Positions 1 through 8,243 of a stretch of DNA of 25,314 nucleotides are shown here, one piece after another (positions within the stretch are counted from its first letter, which is position 1; the number at the start of each line of letters is the position of its first letter). Origin of the DNA: a virus. The notes beneath the pieces were generated by a model. That model was not told the origin of the DNA and made no database searches. It saw only the letters and a list, made by a program, of their open reading frames with translations. The translations under genes were made by a program, and so were the position numbers. Location of the stretch: IMG/VR virus record IMGVR_UViG_3300017759_000064, positions 1 to 25,314 of that record; one strand, 5' to 3'.

Positions 1-2
1 GA

Positions 3-2219
3 GGAAGCATTATAGAGCCTATAAAAATCAATACGATTAAAAGGCTTAATAAAGCAAAAAAGTGGAAATACGGCTATAATAAAGAGCACGACGTTATCGT
101 TATAAGTAAAACGGGAATGATTGGTGAGATATATGAGATACAAAATCTTAAAATAGCTTTACCAAAACAAAAAAATATATATAAATTTGAAAATAACAAG
201 TGGGGTAGGTTTGAATATCCAAAACCTTTAGAAAAAATTAAAAGTGTTTTAGATTTTAAACAATATCCACAAGAATTTAAAGAAAAGTGGTATGATTACA
301 TCGATAATGAGTTCACCCGTAGGGAAGAAGGTTTTTGGTTTTATAACAAAGACATTCCTACTTACATTAGTGGTACTCATTACATGTACTTGCAGTGGTC
401 TAAGATTGACGTCGGGGCCCCAGAGTTTAGGGAGTCAAATAGATTATTCTTTATTTTCTGGGAAGCTTGTAAGGCAGATCCACGATCCTATGGGATGTGT
501 TACCTTAAGAACAGGCGTTCCGGGTTTTCTTTCATGGCCTCAGGAGAGGTGGTTAACTTGGCAACCATATCAAGTGACAGTAGGTATGGTATATTATCCA
601 AGTCCGGTGCTGATGCAAAGAAGATGTTCACAGATAAGGTGGTACCCATATCAGTTAATTATCCCTTCTTTTTCAAACCGACCCAGGACGGAATGGACCG
701 TCCAAAGACCGAACTTGCCTACCGTGTCCCCGCAACCAAATACACCCGTCGTAAACTTACCGCCGCCCCCACCGCCGCCGACGAAACCTTGGAGGATCTC
801 AAGGGACTTGACACCACCATCGACTGGAAGAATACCGGTGACAATGCCTACGATGGGGAGAAACTCAAACTCCTCGTACATGATGAATCGGGGAAGTGGG
901 AAAAGCCCAACAACATCCTCAACAACTGGAGGGTCACGAAGACCACATTAAGGTTAGGTAGTAGGGTTATTGGAAAATGTATGATGGGTTCAACAAGTAA
1001 CTCATCAGATAAAGGTGGTGATAATTTTAAAAAATTATATAATGACTCAGATGTTACAAAAAGAAACCGCAATGGACAGACTCGCTCAGGACTCTATTCT
1101 TTGTTCATTCCTATGGAATGGAATTTCGAAGGATTCATTGATTCTTATGGAATACCTGTATTCGAAACACCGAAAAAAGAAATTAAGGATTTCCACGGAT
1201 CAATTATTGATGTTGGAGTTATTAGCCACTGGGAAAATGAAGTTGAAGGGTTAAAAGGCGACCAGGATGCGTTAAACGAATTTTATAGACAATTTCCTAG
1301 AACTGAAGAACATGCCTTTAGAGACGAAACAAAAAATAGTATATTTAATCTAGCAAAAATTTACGAGCAAATTGATTACAATGATGAAGTCGCAAATCTG
1401 TCACAAGTTACCATCGGCAGTTTTACGTGGAAAAATGGAATTAAAGACACAAAAGTCCAGTTTACGCCAAATCCTAACGGAAGGTTTAAAGTCAGCTGGG
1501 TTCCGAGTGTAAAATTACAAAATAATATTATAATTAAAAACGGTATAAAATATCCAGGTAATGAGCATATGGGTGCTTTTGGATGTGATAGTTATGATAT
1601 ATCAGGAACAACGGATGGTCAAGGGTCTAAAGGCGCTTTACACGGTTTAACTAAATTTAGCATGGAAAATGCACCTGCTAATATGTTTTTTCTTGAATAT
1701 ATAGCTAGGCCACAAACGGCAGAAATGTTTTTTGAAGATGTATTAATGTCTTTAATATTTTATGGTATGCCAATATTAGCGGAAAATAATAAACCAAGAT
1801 TATTATATTATTTAAAAAGAAGAGGTTATAGAGGCTATTCAATGAATAGGCCTGATAAAGCAAGAAATAAATTATCTGTAACAGAAAAAGAAATAGGCGG
1901 AATACCTAACTCTAGTGAGGATATAAGGCAGGCTCATGCTGCCGCAATTGAAACATATATTAATGATTACGTTGGTATTATTAATGATGGTGAATACGGA
2001 ACATTGTATTTTAATAGAACATTAAACGATTGGGCTAAATTTGATATAAATAAAAGAACAAAGTTTGATGCTGCTATAAGCTCAGGTTTAGCAATTATGG
2101 CATGTAATAAAAATAAGTATAGACCTAATGCTGAACGAATAAAACAAAAAGTTAATATTACTTTAAACAAATACGAAAATAAAGGAACTACATCAAAAAT
2201 TATAAGAAATTATGGCTGA
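3..2219 (+). CDS. terL: Terminase large subunit, 5' end outside the window
   Basis: This is the DNA-packaging motor: an ATPase that drives genome translocation through the portal and a nuclease that cuts concatemers. Residue numbers count from the ATG at 117. A deviant Walker A lies at about 131-138 (KNRRSGFS), Walker B at 251-259 (KLLVHDESG, Asp-Glu pair) and a coupling motif at 289-295 (MMGSTSN). The RNase H-like nuclease has acidic residues at D491 (GCDSYD), E556 (AENN) and D651 (FDAA). The frame has no stop from base 3 to 117, and the extra 38 residues, which include KKWKYGYNKEHD and VIVISKTG, read like normal terminase N-terminal sequence. The true start is therefore upstream of base 1, because no ATG, GTG or TTG occurs in this frame in 3-116. 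It ends in TGA inside the portal start (ATGGCTGA), suggesting translational coupling. Bases about 380-960 are anomalously GC-rich (separate entry). The product is certain; the exact start is not visible. Confidence 0.95.
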   Translation, partial: GSIIEPIKINTIKRLNKAKKWKYGYNKEHDVIVISKTGMIGEIYEIQNLKIALPKQKNIYKFENNKWGRFEYPKPLEKIKSVLDFKQYPQEFKEKWYDYIDNEFTRREEGFWFYNKDIPTYISGTHYMYLQWSKIDVGAPEFRESNRLFFIFWEACKADPRSYGMCYLKNRRSGFSFMASGEVVNLATISSDSRYGILSKSGADAKKMFTDKVVPISVNYPFFFKPTQDGMDRPKTELAYRVPATKYTRRKLTAAPTAADETLEDLKGLDTTIDWKNTGDNAYDGEKLKLLVHDESGKWEKPNNILNNWRVTKTTLRLGSRVIGKCMMGSTSNSSDKGGDNFKKLYNDSDVTKRNRNGQTRSGLYSLFIPMEWNFEGFIDSYGIPVFETPKKEIKDFHGSIIDVGVISHWENEVEGLKGDQDALNEFYRQFPRTEEHAFRDETKNSIFNLAKIYEQIDYNDEVANLSQVTIGSFTWKNGIKDTKVQFTPNPNGRFKVSWVPSVKLQNNIIIKNGIKYPGNEHMGAFGCDSYDISGTTDGQGSKGALHGLTKFSMENAPANMFFLEYIARPQTAEMFFEDVLMSLIFYGMPILAENNKPRLLYYLKRRGYRGYSMNRPDKARNKLSVTEKEIGGIPNSSEDIRQAHAAAIETYINDYVGIINDGEYGTLYFNRTLNDWAKFDINKRTKFDAAISSGLAIMACNKNKYRPNAERIKQKVNITLNKYENKGTTSKIIRNYG
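380..960. other. GC-rich, codon-shifted island inside the terminase ATPase domain
   Basis: By hand count, bases 661-960 are about 53% GC, peaking near 67% at 721-780. Flanking terminase sequence is about 25% GC (15/60 at 181-240, 14/60 at 1741-1800). Inside the island arginine is often CGT and Ala/Thr/Pro codons end in C, whereas AGA and A/T-ending codons dominate elsewhere. The reading frame is intact and the ATPase motifs are normal, so it is coding sequence of different composition and not an insertion. The composition also opens spurious long frames on both strands. Transfer by recombination from a higher-GC relative, or an assembly chimera, are the two obvious explanations. Confidence 0.8.
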
Positions 2220-4638
2220 ATCAGTTATGAAAGATTACTTTCCAAGTCAAGCTGCCAATGATGATAAAAAATTGTCAATGGAGTATGGCTTAGAGGTTGC
2301 AAAAGCTATAGAAAATGAATGGTTTAAAAAATCATCTGGTGTTAACAGATATTTACAAAATCAAAATAATTTTCATAAATTAAGACTGTACGCACGAGGC
2401 GAGCAAAGTATACAAAAATATAAAGATGAATTGTCTATTAATGGGGATTTGTCATATCTTAATTTAGATTGGAAGCCGGTTCCTATAATACCTAAATTTG
2501 TTGACATAGTTGTAAATGGTATTGCAGAAAGAACTTACGATATAAAAGCATTTGCGCAAGACCCTAACGGGGTTAATCAAAGAACTGCTTATATGCAAAG
2601 GATATTAGTTGACATGCAAACAAAGCAAGCTACTGACTTTATTCAACAAAATTTTGGTATTTCTTTACAATCTATGTCTAATCAAGACATGCCTGAAAAC
2701 AATGAGGAGTTACAACTCCACATGCAATTAAACTACAAGCAAGCTGTTGAAATAGCAGAAGAGCAAGCAATTACTACTATTTTTAATTTAAACAATTATG
2801 AATTAACTAAGAAAAGATTTTATTATGATTTAGCCGTCTTGGGAATAGGGTGTGTTAAAAATACATTTAGTAATTCAGAAGGAATTAAAATAGAATATGT
2901 AGACCCTGCTAATTTAGTATATTCGCACACAGAATCTCCGTATTTTGAAGATGTATATTATATTGGGGAAATGAAAAAAGTTACTTTAGTAGACTTGAAA
3001 AAAGAGTTCCCTAATTTAATGGATGAAGATTTACAGGGATTAATAAAAAATGGTGGTGGTAGTTATAATTTATATAATAGGCATACAAGTGGTTCTAATA
3101 AAACAGACAACAATTCAGTAGAGGTTTTATATTTTAATTATAAAACTTATATGAATGAAGTATATAAAGTAAAAGAAACTGCAACTGGTGCTGAAAAAAT
3201 TATTAGAAAGTCTGATGCATTTAATCCTCCTCCAAACGCCAAGGGATTAAGATTTGAGCGTATTGCAAAAAATGTAGAGGTTTTATATGAAGGTGTATAT
3301 ATACCTGGTGCTAAAAAACTTTTAAAATGGGGTATTGCCGAAAATATGTTGCGTGAAAAAAGCGATGTAAATAAAGTTAAGCTTAATTACTCTATAGTTG
3401 CCCCTAGAATATATAATGGTAAAATAGAATCATTAGTAGGCAGAATAACAAGTTTTGCGGATATGATTCAATTAACCCATTTAAAAATACAACAAATACT
3501 TTCAAGGATGGTTCCTGATGGTGTTTATGTTGACGCCGATGGTTTAGCTGAAGTTGATTTAGGTAATGGTAGTAATTATAACCCTCAAGAGGCATTAAAT
3601 ATGTTCTTTCAAACAGGTAGTATAATAGGTAGATCGTTTACATCTGACGGCGAAATGAACCCTGGTAAGATACCAATTCAAGAAATAAATAATTCAGCAG
3701 GTACTGGTAAATTAGCCGCTTTAATTAGCACTTATAATTATTATATGCAAATGATTAGGGATGCTACGGGATTAAATGAAGCAAGAGACGCTAGCTCGCC
3801 GGATAAAAATGCTTTAGTTGGTATACAAAAACTTGCTGCTGCAAATAGTAATACAGCAACTAGGCATATATTGCAAAGTGGATTATTTTTAACAACTGAG
3901 ACTGCTGAAAAAATATCTTTAAGAATATCAGATGTTTTAGAGTATTCACCTACTGCAAAAGCTTTTGTTCAAGCAATAGGGTCACACAATGTTGCAACAC
4001 TAGAGGAAATGTCCGAGTTACATTTGCATGATTTTGGTATATTTTTAGAATTAGAACCAGATGAAGAAGAAAAGCAATTACTAGAAAATAATATACAAGT
4101 TGCTATTGCGCAAAATAACATACACCTTGAAGATGCTATTGACATTAGAATGATAAAGAATGTTAAATTGGCGAATCAATTGCTTAAGCTTAGGAGAAAA
4201 AAGAAAATGCAGGAAGACATGCAAAAAAATCAAGCAAATATTCAAGCGCAGGCGCAGGCAAATGCCCAAGCACAGCAAGTAGCAGCGCAAGCAGAGGTCC
4301 AAAAACAACAAGCTTTAACCCAAAGTAAGATACAGTTAGAACAAGCTAAGGGCCAACTTGATATGCAAAAACTACAAGCAGAAGCAGTATTGAAAAAAGA
4401 ATTAATGCATTTAGAGTTCCAAATGAATATGCAGTTACATGGGGCTAAAAATAATGTTGAAAAAGAAAAAGTAAAAGAAAAAGAAGATCGTAAAGACGAA
4501 CGAACAAAAATACAAGCTAGCCAACAAAGCGAGCTTATAAATCAACGTAAAAATAATTTACCACCAAAAAGTTTTGAATCTGGAGGTAATGATATTTTAA
4601 GTGGTGATTTTGACTTAGGTGCATTTGATCCTAAGTAA
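2212..4638 (+). CDS. Portal protein
   Basis: The portal is the dodecameric ring at the unique capsid vertex through which DNA enters and leaves. The 808-residue length, its place directly after the terminase with an 8-base overlap, and the overall sequence style fit the long P22/crAss-like portal class. The core is about residues 1-660. The C-terminal 150 residues (about 660-776) are rich in Gln, Ala, Lys and Glu with long helical heptad-like stretches, matching the helical barrel or tail that long portals project into the capsid. Residues about 777-808 are Gly/Asp-rich and probably flexible. No Shine-Dalgarno precedes the ATG, so coupling to terminase translation is likely. I assign it from context and family resemblance, since portals lack catalytic motifs. 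Confidence 0.92.
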   Translation: MAESVMKDYFPSQAANDDKKLSMEYGLEVAKAIENEWFKKSSGVNRYLQNQNNFHKLRLYARGEQSIQKYKDELSINGDLSYLNLDWKPVPIIPKFVDIVVNGIAERTYDIKAFAQDPNGVNQRTAYMQRILVDMQTKQATDFIQQNFGISLQSMSNQDMPENNEELQLHMQLNYKQAVEIAEEQAITTIFNLNNYELTKKRFYYDLAVLGIGCVKNTFSNSEGIKIEYVDPANLVYSHTESPYFEDVYYIGEMKKVTLVDLKKEFPNLMDEDLQGLIKNGGGSYNLYNRHTSGSNKTDNNSVEVLYFNYKTYMNEVYKVKETATGAEKIIRKSDAFNPPPNAKGLRFERIAKNVEVLYEGVYIPGAKKLLKWGIAENMLREKSDVNKVKLNYSIVAPRIYNGKIESLVGRITSFADMIQLTHLKIQQILSRMVPDGVYVDADGLAEVDLGNGSNYNPQEALNMFFQTGSIIGRSFTSDGEMNPGKIPIQEINNSAGTGKLAALISTYNYYMQMIRDATGLNEARDASSPDKNALVGIQKLAAANSNTATRHILQSGLFLTTETAEKISLRISDVLEYSPTAKAFVQAIGSHNVATLEEMSELHLHDFGIFLELEPDEEEKQLLENNIQVAIAQNNIHLEDAIDIRMIKNVKLANQLLKLRRKKKMQEDMQKNQANIQAQAQANAQAQQVAAQAEVQKQQALTQSKIQLEQAKGQLDMQKLQAEAVLKKELMHLEFQMNMQLHGAKNNVEKEKVKEKEDRKDERTKIQASQQSELINQRKNNLPPKSFESGGNDILSGDFDLGAFDPK

Positions 4639-4671
4639 TATATAAATTGTATAATCATATAATATTTTATT

Positions 4672-5886
4672 ATGGCTGAAGAAATTAAAGCAAAAGCTGT
4701 AGAGACTGAAGAAAAGTCTATACAAGAAAAAGAACAAGAATTACAAAAAAACTCTGGGTTTGATGAAGAATCCGGCATGTACAAAGTAGATTTAACACAA
4801 CCCCCAGCTCAAGAGCAAGAGGAAACAACAGAAGAACCAGTGCAGGAAAAGCCTAGTGAAGAAGTTGTGGAAGAAGTTGTTGAGGAAAAACCTGAGGAAA
4901 CAAAGGGAGAAGAGGTTGAAGAAGAAACAATACTTGAAGAAATTACAAATGAAGAAAATACAACTGACGATACAGGAGTGGTGGGATGGAATGAAGCTAC
5001 CGATGCCACACCGCAACAAGAAGAAGTATTATCGCAAGCTGAAACACAAGAACAAGTAGATTATCCTGAAAATATTCAAGAACTAGTTAAGTTTATGAAT
5101 GATACAGGTGGTACTCTTGAAGATTACGTGGCATTAAATAAGGATTACGATAAGTTTGAGCAAATGGATTTACTCCATGAGTATTATACTCAAACAAAAC
5201 CTCATTTAACTGCTGACGAAGTTGTGTTTTTAATTGATGATAAATTTTCATTTGATAAAGAAATTGACGACCCAAAAGAGGTTAAAAGAAAAGAATTATC
5301 TTTTAAAGAAGAAGTTGCGCAAGCAAAAAATCATTTAAATCAATTAAAGGATAGTTATTATAAAGAAATTAAAGGTGGCTCAAGGTTAACGCCTGAAGCT
5401 AAAAAAGCTATGGATTTTTTCAATAGATATACTGAAGAAACCGAAGCTACTCAAAAAATAACACAATCTCAAAGAGATGTGTTTAACAATAAAACCAATT
5501 CGCTTTTTAACGATAAGTTCAAAGGTTTTGAATATAATGTAGGAGAAAAGAGATTTAGGTTTAATGTGAAGAATGTAAATGAGGTTAGAGAGCACCAGAG
5601 CGACATCAGTAACTTTACTAAGAAGTTCTTGGATAAAGAAAATAAGATGGCAGATGCTCCTGGGTATCACAAAGCTTTATTTACCGCGATGAATTCCGAC
5701 GCTATTGCTCAACACTTTTATGAGCAGGGAAAATCAGATGCTATTAAAGAATCTGTTAAAACTGCAAAAAACATTAATATGAACCCACGGTCAGCGCACC
5801 AAGAGGTTGAAGTTGGTGGAATGAAAGCAAGAGTTATTAGTGGAGATGATTTGTCAGGAATTAAACTAAAATTAAAAAACTATTAA
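4672..5886 (+). CDS. Probable capsid scaffolding / head assembly protein
   Basis: This is a 404-residue protein between portal and major capsid, the usual position of a scaffold. Residues about 1-125 are extremely acidic and low in complexity, with runs of Glu, Val, Pro and Thr (for example VVEEVVEEKPEE near residue 65). Residues about 135-330 are mixed charged and mostly helical in character, including KEEVAQAKNHLNQLKDSYYK. The C-terminal segment ends in a Lys-rich stretch, a common capsid-binding feature of scaffolds. No protease active site is recognised in it or elsewhere in the window. The leader is pure A/T (4639-4671). An alternative is a minor capsid-interior protein; the scaffold role is inferred from composition and position. 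Confidence 0.6.
   Translation: MAEEIKAKAVETEEKSIQEKEQELQKNSGFDEESGMYKVDLTQPPAQEQEETTEEPVQEKPSEEVVEEVVEEKPEETKGEEVEEETILEEITNEENTTDDTGVVGWNEATDATPQQEEVLSQAETQEQVDYPENIQELVKFMNDTGGTLEDYVALNKDYDKFEQMDLLHEYYTQTKPHLTADEVVFLIDDKFSFDKEIDDPKEVKRKELSFKEEVAQAKNHLNQLKDSYYKEIKGGSRLTPEAKKAMDFFNRYTEETEATQKITQSQRDVFNNKTNSLFNDKFKGFEYNVGEKRFRFNVKNVNEVREHQSDISNFTKKFLDKENKMADAPGYHKALFTAMNSDAIAQHFYEQGKSDAIKESVKTAKNINMNPRSAHQEVEVGGMKARVISGDDLSGIKLKLKNY
4801..4960 (+). repeat. Low-complexity Glu/Val/Pro-coding tract in the scaffold-like gene
   Basis: The tract consists mostly of gaa, gag and gtt codons with short imperfect duplications, such as gaagaagttgt occurring twice at about 4858-4884. It encodes the acidic disordered N-terminus. 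Repeat slippage would make its length variable between relatives. Confidence 0.55.
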
Positions 5887-5899
5887 AAATTAAAACAAA

Positions 5900-7333
5900 A
5901 TGGCAAACAATAATGTTTCATTTGCTGGCCCGGTGGCCGGCAGTATAGTTACTCCTGCAGCACAGAAAATGACGCTACAGAGCAACTATTTGAATTTTCA
6001 TACAGGTGGTGTAAACTGGGCACAACAGTATTTACCTGAACTGTATGCTCAAGAAGTTGAAAGATATGGTAACAGATCTGTTTCTTCATTCTTGAGAATG
6101 GTAGGTGCTGAAATGCCTATGGCCTCTGATCAAGTTATTTGGTCTGAGCAGGGTAGATTACACCTAGCTTATAATGGTCAAATTAATCCAGTTAATGGAT
6201 TGGTTGACACTATTACAGGAATTGACTCTGGCGCAACGGAGGCTCATGCAATCAGAAAAGGAGCTACGGTTGTAGCTGTTGTTGGTGGTGTTGTATTTAA
6301 AGCTTTTGTTAAAGTCGGTGTTGAATCTTTTACTGATAGATTAACAATTGTACCTTACGGTGCAGAAAATGTTAATGACTTATCTGGTATTGCAGACACT
6401 GATAACCAAGTTATTAAATTCTTTGTTTATGGTTCTGAATTTAACAAAGGTACTGACAGCATGACTGAATCTGTAGAGCCAACTTTCAAATCTTTCACTA
6501 ACAAGCCAATGATTATCAAAGATCACTTTGAAATTTCTGGTTCTGATACTGCTCAAATTGGGTGGGTTGAAGTAAGTGGAGAAGCTGGACAAGCTGGTTA
6601 CTTATGGTACATGAAAGCTGAAGGAGATACTAGAGTAAGATATGAAGACTATTTAGAAATGACAATGATTGAAGCAGAAAAATCTGCAGCTGGCGCTGAC
6701 GCGGTAGTTCCAGATGGATCTGAAGGTTTATTATCTGCAATTGCAAACAGAGGTATAGTAGCAACAAATCAATTTGATGCTGCAACTACTGCTGGTGATA
6801 AACTTGCTGAGTTTGATTTATTATTAAAAGAATTAGACAAGCAAGGTTCAATTGAAGAGAATATGTTATTCTTAGATAGAGACGCTAATCTTTACATCGA
6901 CGATTTACTTGCGGGATTAAACCCACATGTAACTGGTGGTGTTAATTACGGTGTATTTGAAAACTCTGCTGATATGGCGCTTAATTTAGGTTTTACTGGA
7001 TTTAGAAGAGGTTCTTATGACTTTTACAAAACTGACTGGAAATATCTTAATGATGCTTCTACAAGAGGTTTAGTAGGTGGATTAAAAGGACTTTTAGTAC
7101 CTGCTGGTACATCTTCAGTTTATGACCAACAATTAGGTAAAAACGTTAGAAGACCTTTCTTACACGTAAGATATAGAGCTTCTGAAATGGATGATAGAAG
7201 AATGAAATCTTGGATTACTGGATCAGTTGGTGGAGCCAACTCATCAGGTATTGACAAAATGGAGATTCACTATCTTTCTGAAAGATGTTTAGTAACGCAA
7301 GCTGCTAACAACTTTATCAGATTTGACTCTTAA
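5900..7333 (+). CDS. Major capsid protein
   Basis: This is the 477-residue shell protein, presumably of HK97 fold, which forms the icosahedral head. Residues about 30-95 carry wording I recognise from crAss-like and related marine podovirus capsid proteins: NYLNFHTGGVNWAQQYLPEL, then EVERYGNR, then SDQVIWSEQGRLHLAYN. The C-terminal third (about 400-477) includes RRPFLHVRYRASEMDDRRMKS and ends in NNFIRFDS. It lies directly after the scaffold-like gene and is followed by a strong hairpin, which fits a highly expressed gene. The ATG at 5900 is preceded by an A-rich leader without a Shine-Dalgarno. Compared with neighbours it uses somewhat more C-ending codons, as expected for the most abundant product. 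Identification rests on sequence resemblance and gene order. Confidence 0.93.
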   Translation: MANNNVSFAGPVAGSIVTPAAQKMTLQSNYLNFHTGGVNWAQQYLPELYAQEVERYGNRSVSSFLRMVGAEMPMASDQVIWSEQGRLHLAYNGQINPVNGLVDTITGIDSGATEAHAIRKGATVVAVVGGVVFKAFVKVGVESFTDRLTIVPYGAENVNDLSGIADTDNQVIKFFVYGSEFNKGTDSMTESVEPTFKSFTNKPMIIKDHFEISGSDTAQIGWVEVSGEAGQAGYLWYMKAEGDTRVRYEDYLEMTMIEAEKSAAGADAVVPDGSEGLLSAIANRGIVATNQFDAATTAGDKLAEFDLLLKELDKQGSIEENMLFLDRDANLYIDDLLAGLNPHVTGGVNYGVFENSADMALNLGFTGFRRGSYDFYKTDWKYLNDASTRGLVGGLKGLLVPAGTSSVYDQQLGKNVRRPFLHVRYRASEMDDRRMKSWITGSVGGANSSGIDKMEIHYLSERCLVTQAANNFIRFDS

Positions 7334-7342
7334 CAATTAATT

Positions 7343-7376
7343 TAAAGGAATGGGTGCTTCGGCACCCTGCCCTTTA
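7343..7376 (+). terminator. Hairpin with C(UUCG)G tetraloop after the capsid gene
   Basis: An inner stem GGGTGC (7352-7357) and GCACCC (7362-7367) closes a UUCG tetraloop (7358-7361), the extra-stable C(UUCG)G arrangement. An outer stem TAAAGG (7343-7348) pairs with CCTTTA (7371-7376) across a 3x3 internal loop. The following sequence (attataacttttatt) is T-rich but has no perfect T-run. It begins 9 bases after the capsid stop. It may be a partial terminator or a 3' RNA-stability element that keeps capsid mRNA abundant. Confidence 0.75.
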
Positions 7377-7400
7377 TTATAACTTTTATTATATTATATT

Positions 7401-8189
7401 ATGGAAAAAACAAAAAAAGTGCAGCCTGTTGAAAAGGTTGTCCAAAAACCTGTAGAGGTTAAAAAAGAAATTAAAAAAGAATACAAAGACAAAGTGTATG
7501 AATTAAATTTGAACAATACACCTATTGTATATGTATTAAAAAGCAGAGGTCTTTTTTGGTTTGATGAAGAGCTTGGTTATGAAAGAGAAATGAAATATTG
7601 TGAAAATCAAAAAACAATATTTGTTGATGAAATGAAAGGGCCAGAAAGATTAAGTCATGTTATTTTTAGAGATGGACAATTATTTGTCCCTAAAGAAAAG
7701 CAAACATTACAAAAATTTTTAGATTTACACCCTTGGAATGGGCAAAAATTTAAAGAACATAATCCTGTGGTAATTGCAGAAAATGATATGCAATATCTTG
7801 AAGCTGAAATTCAAGCATTAAATACAGCGCAATCGCTTGATGTTGATAGATTAGAGGCTATATTAAGATCAGAGTACGGAAATAAGGTGTCTGAGATGAG
7901 TTCTAAGGAGATTAAAAGAGATGGGTTACTATTTGCTAGGCAAAATCCTTATTTGTTCTTAGAATTAGCAAATGATGAAAACATAAATATTAGAAATGTT
8001 GGAATCAAAGCTGTAGAAGCTAATATTATAAAGCTATCAAATGACCAAAGAACATTTATGTGGGGTACAAATGATAGAAAGCTTATGACAGTTCCATTTG
8101 ATGAAAATCCATATTCTGCTTTAGCACAATACTTTAAAACCGATGAAGGTGTTGAGGTATATCAAACTATTGAGAAAAAACTAAAGTAA
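7401..8189 (+). CDS. Conserved-looking virion-block protein of unknown function
   Basis: This 262-residue protein is not one I can assign to a named family. Residues 1-30 are a Lys/Val/Glu-rich, probably disordered leader. Residues about 33-115 look like a small mixed alpha/beta domain with aromatic residues (LFWFDEELGYEREMKYCENQ and LDLHPWNG). Residues about 130-215 are helical, and the C-terminus has a well-ordered segment (MWGTNDRKLMTVPF then NPYSALAQYFKTDEG). No signal peptide, membrane helix or catalytic motif was seen. It lies between major capsid and the connector candidates, flanked by hairpins on both sides, so head completion, capsid decoration or connector assembly are the plausible roles. 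The ATG at 7401 follows an A/T-only leader. Confidence 0.75.
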   Translation: MEKTKKVQPVEKVVQKPVEVKKEIKKEYKDKVYELNLNNTPIVYVLKSRGLFWFDEELGYEREMKYCENQKTIFVDEMKGPERLSHVIFRDGQLFVPKEKQTLQKFLDLHPWNGQKFKEHNPVVIAENDMQYLEAEIQALNTAQSLDVDRLEAILRSEYGNKVSEMSSKEIKRDGLLFARQNPYLFLELANDENINIRNVGIKAVEANIIKLSNDQRTFMWGTNDRKLMTVPFDENPYSALAQYFKTDEGVEVYQTIEKKLK

Positions 8190-8197
8190 ACAAAATG

Positions 8198-8230
8198 TAG
8201 GTTAGGCCTGCTTTTGTGGGCCTTAACCTA
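8198..8230 (+). terminator. Intergenic hairpin before the first ring-type gene
   Basis: The arms TAGGTTAGGCC (8198-8208) and GGCC-T-TAACCTA (8219-8230) pair over 11 bp with one bulged T (8223) and a 10-base loop. The + strand continues with an A-run rather than a T-run (taataaaaaaataatgg), so it is not a canonical intrinsic terminator in the direction of transcription. It may be an RNA processing or stability element. It separates two genes that would otherwise be contiguous. Confidence 0.6.
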
Positions 8231-8243
8231 TAATAAAAAAATA

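Noticed and set aside
292-951. A 219-codon open frame overlapping the terminase, with a lipoprotein-like hydrophobic N-terminus and a Pro-rich middle
   Set aside because: It lies entirely inside the terminase in another frame, and its length is explained by the GC-rich island, which removes stops from all frames. The signal-like segment is read from terminase codons, and two minus-strand frames open in the same place for the same reason.
3404-3595. Minus-strand open frames throughout the window, such as this one and those at 4792-5019, 20152-20517 and 23989-24243
   Set aside because: All lie within long, well-supported + strand genes, show composition typical of reverse complements of those genes and have no recognisable protein features.
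4639-4671. Possible promoter in the A/T leader before the scaffold-like gene (tataat-like strings)
   Set aside because: The whole region is A/T-rich, so such strings are expected by chance, and no matching upstream element or Bacteroidota-type -7/-33 pair could be aligned.
8214-8243. Upstream ATG for the ring-type protein
   Set aside because: It lies in the loop and 3' arm of the hairpin, and the added residues (MWALTYNKKI) do not look like a natural N-terminus; ATG 8244 has the A-rich leader seen at other genes.
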